A DNA stretch of 28,859 bases from Larix sibirica. Lineage: Eukaryota; Streptophyta; Pinopsida; Pinales; Pinaceae. Of this stretch, positions 1-10,400 are shown piece by piece; position 1 is the first letter of the stretch; each line of letters begins with the position of its first letter. A model generated the notes under the pieces. That model was not told where the DNA came from, ran no database searches, and saw nothing but the letters and a program-made list of their open reading frames with translations. The stretch lies in assembly GCA_004151065.3 (NCBI GenBank), contig NWUY0300007671.1, positions 58,354 through 87,212 on the forward strand, written 5' to 3'. The translations under genes were made by a program, and so were the position numbers.

Positions 1-244
1 CTACAAGCCGGATACATGCTTTAGAAACTGAGCTGGAAGCAACAAAGAAGGTGAGCACGCACAGGGATTTAAATTTGATGTACTTGAAGCTGAGCTTTAT
101 TTTGTCTTTCAAGAAATTTAATAATCAGGCCCTGTTCTCATATATATGAATATATCTTACCATCTTCAGGCCTTGAAGGAAGCGCTTGGTAAACAGGAGG
201 AGCTTATTGAAATGATGGAGCAAATGAAGGAAGCTCAATTTCGT
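1..244 (+). CDS. SFH: Partial Sec14-nodulin (SFH) gene copy A, two exons of the C-terminal coiled coil
   Basis: Exons are 1-50 (cut by the window edge, reading frame from base 3) and 170-244. Donors are GTGAGC at 51 and GTAAGT at 245; the acceptor is CAG at 167-169. The translation contains ALETELEATKK and then [20 protein letters not shown], the end of the coiled coil of plant Sec14-like phosphatidylinositol transfer proteins with a nodulin-type tail. It is the counterpart of exons 9-10 of copy B (10336-10579). The expected terminal exon is absent: the copy breaks off inside the following intron at about 1270. Both exons end in phase 0. In the 75-nt exon, copy A differs from copy B at five bases and three residues. 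This is either the 3' part of an upstream gene that has lost its last exon or the first half of a gene with an internal duplication. Exon assignment is seen directly; gene status is inference. Confidence 0.8.
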
Positions 245-1270
245 GTAAGTTCTTTTCTTGGTATGGAGAAAAATTCTTTCGGTTTGGATGTCACAACCAA
301 AGGGTACGTATATCATCAAAATCATCTATCACTTGCACTATGCCTCAGTCGGATTGAAATAATTGGTCACCCATATCCTCTGTCTGATTTTGTTTTGTTT
401 CTTCTCTTCTTTTAAATACCTTGATCCCACTCTCAATTCAAGATTACAATATCTTCCAGAACTCTCTTTTCCAGTTGTCACGTTAACACTTCTCTGTCCT
501 GATTATCTTCATAAAACTATTCTTTCCTTGTAGTGTTCTCTCTAGGAATGGATATGTATTAGCGTTGTCTAGTTCTCCCTCCGCTATCTTCTCATTGAAA
601 CTCTCTGCCACTGATACTCTCCTCGGGGGATGCTTGTTCTGCATTTCCTAAATGTACAGCAATACTTTCCACTTTCACCGATGCTATTTTTCCAAAGCAA
701 GACCACGTCAGAAGCATTTTTGTGTTCATCTTGTCAGCTCCATTATGTTCTAATTATTTATAGTAAGCAGCTACTAGAATGTATACTGATATCAATAAAT
801 ACCTAAAGGTGGAATTAAATGATTAATTTCCTGAAGTTCTATCACATGCCAATCTCTTCACGAGGACTTCCACTATGGTTTGATTCCACACATATTATGT
901 CGCATAGCAGCCTTGAAAATTTCTGACTGAAAAAATCGTATTCTGTACATCCCCGAACTCACCAGCCCAAAATGTGAAAATATATTTTGGCGAGGAGCCA
1001 GGAGCAACATTCTTTCTAGCAATCTACTATTAGATGGTCACCATCATACGGATGGTTGACTAGGAAAATAAATTTTGATTATTCTAACAAGGTGCTATTA
1101 GATGATACTGATGGCCACATCTGTACCTGAAGGGGACGTTATGGTGCACTTTGACTTCCCTTTATGCTTGTAAATTTCTCTGGTAGAAATGAACTTGTCA
1201 CATCATCACTTAATGTGGCATCCACCCAACATATTGGGAAAGGAACCAAGTACAAATTTGAATACAAGAA
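1..1270 (+). repeat. Copy A of an intragenic segmental duplication
   Basis: This stretch aligns head-to-tail with 10336-11620, through two exons and most of the last intron. By eye the identity is about 90-95 percent with several indels. Examples are about 37 bp present near 820-857 that copy B lacks, and about 24 bp near 11010-11035 that copy A lacks. Similarity stops after the shared GAATACAAGAA at 1270 (A) and 11620 (B). It is not a transposon: the copied material is the gene's own exon and intron sequence. Confidence 0.9.
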
Positions 1271-1435
1271 CACTATGGCGTGGGATAACTGGCACTCAAA
1301 TCGCCNGTTTTAATTTCCCTATCAGACTTCTGACCACAGGTTGCAGAATATTGAATTATGCTATTATCACTGTGACATGGTATTTGTAAGCATGTTACAG
1401 TTCCACTCACTCATGCTCATTTCAATTCCTTTCAG
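245..1435 (+). other. Hybrid intron across the duplication junction
   Basis: The donor (GTAAGT at 245) and first kilobase come from the last intron of the copied gene. The acceptor (TTTCAG ending at 1435) belongs to the intron in front of the Sec14-domain exon. No copy of either candidate terminal exon (12073-12135 or 12273-12293) and no stop-bearing exon lies between. Both flanking exons are phase 0, so removing this 1191-bp intron would join ...EAQFR to DIDFKEL... in frame. Whether it is spliced is inference. Confidence 0.55.
1306..1306. other. Undetermined base (N) next to the duplication junction
   Basis: This is the only N in the window. It lies in the unique 165-bp stretch between the end of copy A (1270) and the first exon of copy B (1436). 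It may be an ambiguous base call or a minimal-size scaffold gap. In the second case the true distance and linkage between the two copies are unknown. Confidence 0.95.
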
Positions 1436-4400
1436 GATATTGACTTCAAAGAGCTACCTGAAGTCCTCAAGTACTATCCACAAGGTCATCATGGAGTAGA
1501 CAAGGATGGAAGACCAGTTTATATAGAGAGGCTTGGCATGGTTGATCCAATTAAACTCATGCAGGTTACAACTATTGAGAGATATCTCAAGTATCACGTG
1601 CAGGAATTTGAGAAGACTTTGAATGTTAAGTTCCCTGCCTGTTCCATTGCAGCAAAAAAACACATAGACTCCGCCACCACAATTTTGGATGTACAGGGCG
1701 TGGTAGGTCTAATATTCTATCATTTTCTTACTTTGGTTTATATTTCTGTTTTTGGGGTGAGCATATTGATTCAATTCATCAATGATCTCGCTATTCTCGC
1801 TTCGCTCTAATGTGTAAACAGTCTCTGGCATGCTACCTATTGACAAAACTGCACCCCACTCATGAATTTGGGCTTCTAGTCTAATATTGACTTCTGCTTT
1901 GCTGCTGCTTATGTATATTGGCCTAATATTTTCTTTTGATTCAGGGTCTAAAGAATTTCAGTAAGTCTGCAAGAGAACTTATATTACGTATACAGAAAAT
2001 TGATGGGGACAACTATCCCGAGGTACTTTGTGATATTTTAATGTGTAACAATTCATGTCAATGGTTCATGAAAGGCATATTGAAAAATTACTGCAAGCAA
2101 TGATACATCCATGGTTAGTTTTCAGTTTGTAATGTGCATCATATGGTGTGTATGATTTTTTTTGTTATATGTATTACTTAACACAATATGCAATGCAAAT
2201 TGCTGTAGACGTTGTGTCAGATGTTCATCATCAATGCTGGTCCTGGTTTTAGGTTGCTGTGGAACTCCATAAAAGGTTTTCTTGATCCTAAGACAACCGC
2301 CAAGATACATGTATGTGTGAATGACTTCCTTTATGGTACATCAGATGTCTTGTGGATGTCTTATATCTCCTCCTTGTTCAGTGGGCCAAGAAGTTAATCA
2401 TTATATCGCGTCTGAAAAATGTTTCTTGTTAGTACAGGTTCTTGGAAATAAGTATCATAGCAAGCTCTTAGAAGTCATTGATGCAAGGTATCCTTCTTGT
2501 CACTGCTCAACTGTTTGAAATTTAATCTGAAGACATTCAATTCAGGTTGATTTACTACTCTTCACTGTTTGGTCTTTGTGGATAGACGTGTATATAATTC
2601 TTGTATATCATTTACTTGCTTTGCAAACAGCGAATTGCCCGAATTTTTGGGTGGTAACTGTTTATGTGCTGAAGAAGGAGGGTGCCTTGCATCTGACAAA
2701 GGACCATGGAAGGATCCGGAGATAATGAAGGTGCGTGGAGCTTTAGATTCTTTCCAATGATTATTGGTTCATTTTGATAATGACATAAAAATGACATTAG
2801 GAGGGAGAAGCCATTTTCTTTTAGAATGCAGAATATGTTTTCAAGCATATAGCATTTTTTAAAGTTAGCTTTATTTAATATTCCATAAAATTATAATATG
2901 TGCTCATATTTGGCTGTGCAGTTGGTGCATGGTGAAGCCCGATTTGCAAGGCAAATTGTGACTGTAACTGTTGATGGGAAGACAATTTCGCATCGTAAAC
3001 CACATTACACGAAGGTGACTTGACTGCATCTGATCTAACCACATAAAATCTACTGACACTTTGTGAAATTAAGATTTGTTATTTTGTCATCTGGAGTTAG
3101 TCAGGATTATCATTAAGAATTATTTGTTATATAGTTTTGTTTGTAAAGTTAATTTCCTTTCTACTTTTTGCCAGGCAAAGGGCGGTGATACATCTACTGC
3201 AGAGTCAGGGTCAGACATAGATGATGTTGTCTCTCCTAATGTTCACAGGGGTCCAGGGCTTGCTCGGTTAACTCCTGTTCATGAGGAAGTAAGTCCTTTG
3301 AATCCTGTCAAGTTGTGTGCTGTCTTCTCAAGCATTTCAAAATCGTGGGATGTATGATTCATCTTGATGTTGTAAAGGGTATCCACTCTTACATGATAAA
3401 TTGCAATTTATGATGAATAAGTGGTATGCATTGATTTTACAAACTGCATGATATATTTTTGTCTCTTGGTTTTTTGTGAATAACTGAATATTATTGATTT
3501 ATTAATAAGTAAAGTGTCACCAACTGCTGTTTAAATGTTACAAAGATTAGTTTGCTTGTCAGTTATGAGAAAATGTGAAAATGCTTATTTAAAAGTAGAC
3601 TGTGGGTTTATATTCCCTCCTGTTGGTTATGCCCCTTATGAACAGTGGATCCTCTTTGTGCATCTTGATTGTGGGATGCAAAGATACAAGTACGTCTGAA
3701 TTATTGAAAAGCTAGCCACTCTTGCTTTGCTAACATGGTGATGGTTAGCAATAAATATGTTGTTTTTGCCTAATAAGAGAACTGTAATTTGATATTGACT
3801 TTCTTTTATTTTAGGAAATTTCCTCTGATTGCCGTTAACTTTTAATTTAGAGTCACTTATGTTGATGATTATCAGCGCTCTTGAGATACTTATGTGAGTG
3901 TACTTGAGGATATGTATAGCCTTGTGCACCTGTAAAGCATGTTTTGATGAAGTGTCATACATCAATTCGTTTACTTTAGATAACACAAAGGTTGAGCAAC
4001 AGGACATATTAGTGCAAGAATTTTCAATATCTATCAACAGTTCATTATCCAAAAGTTGTGATATATAAATAGCAATTTTCTGTTTAGTATGTTGTCATAG
4101 GTTTTTGCTAGACATGATTTGTGGGACATTGATGTTGCTATTTGGTCCTTGGGATAATATTCATCAAAATTCCCTGAAATAATTGTTTTGAACAATTATA
4201 TGCTTGGTGTACTATTGTCATTATCATAACAGTGGTCATTATGAGAAAAAACACAATATCCTATTGAGTCAGGCCGATTCATAATATTATTGCTTTCCTG
4301 GTTGTTGGGAATGATATCATCTTCTATTAAATTGACATTCCTTGATGTCATGCTTTCTTGCTTTGTCCTTTTGTTTTGTCTCTCTTGCAAGTTCTTAAGT

Positions 4401-7400
4401 CACCTGACATGAGAACATAAACATGGAAATAGGAGTATCTGACACGGGACATGACGACCCTGGAAACAGGACACAGGGGACACGGTTTTATATATATATA
4501 TGTTAATTTTTTTTATTATAAGTATGAAATATTTACATAAAAATCCAATTTTTTTTTAAAACTATAACATTTACAAAACACTTAAAATCCCTTCAAAATT
4601 CAAATGTCCATTTTACCCATTACCTGCACAATGAGAGACTGACAGCTCTTTCCCTACAGCTAAAAGTGAGAAAACATGTTGAAAAAGAGTTTTTAGAGTG
4701 GGGCACATCTACGGCACATGTATTTGGCACGTGTCTTGTTTTAGCATATAGCCCCGTGAAATATAGACACATAGCCCTTAAGGGACATGTCTTGTTTCAT
4801 AGCTTGCAACATATTATTGTTTTTCACAAAATCTTATAACATTCACTTTTATTTTTCTTTGGACATTGGTTGTCATTGGTATCGCTTGCCATCACTTTTG
4901 AAATAGTGATTGTTCTAATTTTGTGTTTGTGACAACTTCAATAAAAATTTCTCCACTATTTGAACCATTGAATACTTTGAGGTGTAGGCAGATTGGCAAA
5001 GCTGGTTTGCTCCCTAGCTATGTCATCAGTTTGAAACCCAAAGGGGTAGTGTGAGTGTGTCCTGGCAAGGGGGGTCTCATATGCCAAATTTGGTGTGTTG
5101 TCTAGGGTGTTGGTACAGTGGGACTTAAGTATTATCTTTATCCTTCATGCTCTATAATTGTTGTCCTGGTGGTGTATGTTCTCTTGAGTTAGGTTTATTG
5201 ATGCCATTGATGCCATTGTTGCCTTTTGTTGTTATTGTTGATTGTTTGCTCTATCTTGTCTTGAGTAGAAAATCTAATCAAATTTACATTTATTGAGTTT
5301 GAGCTTACGAGGCTCAACTGAGCCTACTACTAATTCCAAAAAAGATATGGTGGGCCCTACAAGGGGTGTCCTGTAAGACGTTGGACATCATGGCCTAATA
5401 GGCCAACCTGTTAATTCTTTACATGATCGACTGGGTTAATGTAAAATCTTTGGATGAGTCCAACAACCAGAACTTGGCATGAATGTAAGTCAACTTTCAA
5501 AGTTAACAGAGTTCAAAGGGTGACTAATTGATTCCTTTCTAAGATTTTCTGAGATATGTCCAAGGTTGTCATCTTCTTTGATCAATATTGAGGTAGGGGC
5601 TTGCTTTTCTAGCTGTTCAAAATGGCTATCCTGTCACTTCACCATAACACAGGAGTTGCTGCTCTTGTAAACCTCCTCGCAGCCTGCAGAAGAAAAAACC
5701 TTGTTTTCAATTGTCAGTAATCATGTCTTGATTAACTCTATTTTCTTGGATCTATCTTAGGCTTTTCTGGTGGTCTAGTATTTATACTCCAGCCTAACCA
5801 CAACCTGGCCAACTTCTTGTTTTACTGGTGCTGTCAAGACAAAAGCTTCTTTGCAGGATGTTTCCATTTCAAGAGTACTCCCTTTTTGACTAGATTCTCT
5901 CATTCTAGTACCATTCTTTCCTTCTGAGTTAATCACTTCAACCTTGCCTTTAAATCCTTAGCTATGGATTTGTTTGAGGTTGGGCATCATTTGCTTTGCT
6001 TTTGCACCAAGTCCTTGCCACTGTGGGGTTGGACAGTTCTCCGCTTTGAGTCTCTCCCAATTCCCTCCATTAAGGCTGTGAAACTAATATAGGGATAACA
6101 TATACAAACTAGAAGAAAGGATTATAAAGGACAAAAAACAAATCTATCAAGTAGAGTCTTACACTGTGGAAGAGTCAGCGTGGTTGTATGCATGTTACTA
6201 GAGGGATAGTGCCTAAGCCCACTACGGCTCTCAGATCTGTTGTCACTCCCAGTCCCAATTTACTGAGTGGGAAAAGGCCTGGGAGTAGGGAGACACCGAG
6301 TACAGTAGAAAAATATGAAAGCTTTTGTGCTTTTCCACAAAAATTGTATGTCTCCCTTATTTGATAGGCTTTCTTCTGTAATACTTCAATTGGGTCATGG
6401 CCTTCACCACACTGAAAGAAACTAAGAATTACTGTTTTTAATGGTATAATCCAGGTGCTTTTGTTACCCTTTGCATGAGGGTATCTTCCTCTCTGACATT
6501 CACAAAGATGTTAGAAGTAAATAGAGACCAACTAAATCCCTTTTTTATCAATGAGAAATAAGAAATCAAAAGCAAATTAAGGATCATTGTAATCATGGTG
6601 ATGCTGATTCCCTGCCCCCTTAATTGTTTATGGGGCTAGAATTCTTTGAAATTGTGATTTGCTTGGGATAGCCAAATTTGCCAGGAGATCCACCAGTGAC
6701 CAACCTATTTGTTGCTTTCCTAATATGCACAGAGACTACTTGCTCTAGGCTTGTGGTGGCTTCTTTTACTCATCTCACTTGACTGACTAGGTCCATGCTG
6801 GATTGCCTTTTCCTTTCTCAAGTTCATTATCAGTTTTGAGTCCCTCTACAAAGATAAATATCTTAAAGTCTTGTATAGACAAAACTTGATGCCTCCAATA
6901 AAACCTATTGTTTTTGCTTGTTTATTTGTCCCTTCCCTGTGTAATTGGGCATGGGTTGCTCAGGCAATTCCTCTATTATTTTAGTTGACTCCACTGGTTC
7001 ATGCTTTTTAAGGGCTGCTTTTGGAAACCCCATTGGAGTTTAACTACTCTTTCTTGGGGAGAAGACTAGATCTGGTGCAAACTTCTTTAGTCCCTTATGG
7101 TCTGTCCATTTTGCAATATATTCTACATATTTGGAATTGCAGAGGAACATACACTTATTACAAAATTTGATCCACAATTGAACAATTGAGGATAAGGATT
7201 ATCCTCCAGTTAAAAACAAGCTAATGCAAAAAATGGTTTTTCCCCTCTAAATTTGTCATATGCTTCTAAAACTTCACCCTCCCACTTAATTTGAGAAAAG
7301 TAGGGTGTCCTACTGAAAAATTAAAAATGGGCCTTACATCTTTCACTTGTTCTCATTGACATTCCAGATGGAAATCTTTTTTAGAGATGTAGATTCTTTT

Positions 7401-10400
7401 CTCAGTAAAGTTGTCATATCAGACAAATCTTAGATTTGTAGGAAAGATTTTGTGATGAATTTGCAGATACTGTCTATCTAGAATCAAGAAAGGTGTAGTA
7501 TTATTGATCTTTCTTTTTCCCTCTGTTGTGGAATCTAAGAGATCATGTGGAACTCTGCTGTAGGCGAAGAAATTGTGCCAATGTCATTTATATTAGGGTA
7601 GTTGAACTGTTGGAATAAGTGAGTTTTATAAATAAATGATTCAATTAGTCATTATATGATTGCCAATGGAAAAGTTTCTTTGCAAACTTGTTGACCGCAT
7701 GTGTGGACACAAGTGAATATAGTTAATAGTAATCTTCTTGCAACTGGTGAGTGGTCTAAATTGGGTTTCCAGTCATTGTTGGATTGTTTTTTAAGCTAGT
7801 AATTTTCATCAAATTTGAGATAAGAGCTAGATTTTGCTTTACATTTATTTATTATCTGCTATAAATTTTTGTCTTTGCTCTAGTTATTACCAGGAATTTT
7901 TTTGCAAATTATAATCTGTCTTATCTCTTCTATTCTGATTTTCCCTGTATAGGGCAAGGTTGCTTGGCAAGCAAATTCTTCTGATGGGTTTTTGGAGTAT
8001 GAATCTGTTCCTATGGTTGACAAGGCTGTCGATAGTGGTTGGAAACGAAAGGGTTATGGAGAAAATTTGCCCGTATCTAAAGGTATTGTTTAATGTGTCT
8101 TTGACTTTTGGAATAAGAAGACATTGTTTTTATTTTTTGGATGGTAGGTAACAGTCTCTACCTAATCAACCATGTTTTGTGATATTAACATGTAACAAGT
8201 GCCACCCCGACCTTGATCTAAATCATGGAGTTGATATGATGGATCCAACATTCTATCTTTGGTGCACCTAATGCTATTAGGTGTAGGTATTTATAGGCAA
8301 GTTTAATTGGTAGATTGATGTTTAGTTTTCCTAGATTCAACCCACCAAAATATATTTTCTTCAAAAATACTTGCTCCCTTACTATCATGATGTTTAGATG
8401 TGGGTTTTCCTCATTTTGGTGGGTGACAAAAATTGCTTGTGATTGGTTTTTAAGTGGTAATATAACAATCCTCCAATTAAAGGGAATTGATTATTGTAGG
8501 TATTAGCTTATTAATTTTGATCAAGAAATCACCTTTTCGAGGCAAATTGTTGGCATGATAAGCCAACCACAACACCTCCATGGCTCATCACTTGGAAGTG
8601 GATTATCATTTGTCTCTATAGTTGGAAGACTTTCAGCTAGTTTTGCATTTTGCCTGCTTCAACATTCAAACCATAGCTATAAGACTTGAGAAATAATGGT
8701 TCTACTCATCTAGTCAACTTGGCTTGATCCCCCAGCAGGCGTTGTTTACTTGGAAGGGAAAGACTTGGTCAAACTTCCAATGCTCATCAAGTTCGACCAA
8801 TTTTAACAAGGCTTGATTAGGTTTGTTTGAGCTTTGCCGAGTTGCTGACCAAGGTTCAAACTTCAAACAGGTTTTATATGTCTCCCTTTATGGCATTAAC
8901 TATTATATAAGTTCTTATTAAATTGCAACTTAGCTTGTTACCTTAGTTTAAAATCCTTCATAAGTGATTACTTGAAAGCTTATGAGCGATTAATCTAACA
9001 TGTTTGCAAGCGACATAGACAATATCAAGGATACTTTCTTAATTGTAGCCGTAACTTCTATTTTCTCACAAAATTTATGAAGACCTGGACTAGAGCATTA
9101 GATGATTGATAAAATCTATGAAAACATGAACTTGATAAAGGTACTTAAAATTAGTTTAATCTTTAAACATGCATTGCAAATCCATAAGCCATATGTATTT
9201 CAATTCTTCTCAGCTGATGGGCATTGGCAATATATAATTAAAAACCTGATGGCTAGAGTTTCCCCAGTGCCCCATTTCAAGAACATCTATTTTTCAATTG
9301 GAATCATGGGATCAGTCAGCAATTTTGACAATTTATTCCGCATTTAGAATCATTGTAGACATTTTGTGCTTTAACCGTGCTGCATAAACTAATCCAGGTT
9401 AGAATTAAGACTATCTCTTTTATTATGTGCTTGAACTTTATGCACTATGAATGTAAAACTATAAAAACTAAAAGTTTGGCATGGCAAAAGTATCACACTT
9501 CTAATGGATTTTAAAGCCAGCTTATGACTGACAATGTGGCTGTAAGACTCAAAGACAGCATTGCAATTTTTAAATTCACCTAAAAAGAGCCATTTCATCT
9601 TGCACGTCACCCCTTGATATTTATTACTTTTAGAATGAGTATTTTGTAATGAGAACCTTGCTAATATTATGCTCCTTTATTTTGTATGTTGCCTTTAACG
9701 AATGTGCTTATAGCATTTGTTTCCTCCTATCATTTCCCTTCTAGTTTGTATTTTGCAATCAAGACAAATCCTCCCATCTCCCCTTTGCGTACTTCTACAC
9801 TCTAACAGGATCTTTAGTTTTCTTTTCCCTTTTTAGGACAAGTATGCCTTCTGACATTTTCGATCTTAAATAGTGTTATAAATATCTTTTAGTCCTGTCG
9901 TAGATGGTTGCTTTCCATGATGCATCTTTTTTTGATGGACATTTTCAAACTTGCTTTTATTTCTGTGTACTGCAGATATCTTTCTACCCGCGGATGATCT
10001 TAACAAACCCCAGGGGGTCATTGTGCAGATTACAGCATTTTTTATGGTCTTCATTATGAGCATACTTGCTGTATTCAATTTGGTTACAGATGGCATAAAA
10101 AAGAAAGTGTCGAGTGGAAATATGAATGCAGAGCTGAAGTCCAAGACTATAGCATATAATTATGGCACTGAGCCTAAGGAGGAATCTCAGCATCCTATGC
10201 CTACGTGCGAGTTCACTGAGAAAGATGTTCTTCCATCTGTACTAAAGCGTCTTCAGGAGTTGGAAGATAAGGTCAACGAGTTCAGTGCAAAGCCTCCTCA
10301 AATGCCAGAAGAAAAGGAGGAAATGCTAAATGCTGCTACAAGCCGGATACATGCTTTAGAAACTGATCTGGAAGCAACAAAGAAGGTGAGCACGCACATG

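Larger units (their letters stand above)
3289..7952 (+). other. 4.66-kb intron of the SFH gene, probably filled with old insertions
   Basis: The donor is GTAAGT at 3289 and the acceptor TATAG ends at 7952. No open frame of note lies in it. Visible structure: a 16-bp palindrome at 3396-3411 (ATAAATTG/CAATTTAT); an AT-rich stretch at 4480-4620 with a TA run near 4487-4500, flanked by ACACGG/GACACG words at 4440-4490 and 4690-4790; a possible SINE head at 4994-5039; a hairpin at 6241-6294. On the minus strand, 5350-7450 has short open stretches broken by many stops. They look like a heavily decayed retroelement, but I could not match them to a family. Confidence 0.6.

Noticed and set aside
3636-4052. 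138-codon open frame on the minus strand in the large intron
   Set aside because: It has no recognisable domain and shows only the A/T-driven composition of intron sequence.
4994-5039. Intact tRNA gene
   Set aside because: Only box-like words are present; acceptor and anticodon stems do not form. It is kept only as a weak SINE candidate.
9866-10193. Two minus-strand open frames of 69 and 92 codons
   Set aside because: They lie antisense to exon 9 of the SFH gene (9976-10385), whose sense frame is supported by homology and splice sites.
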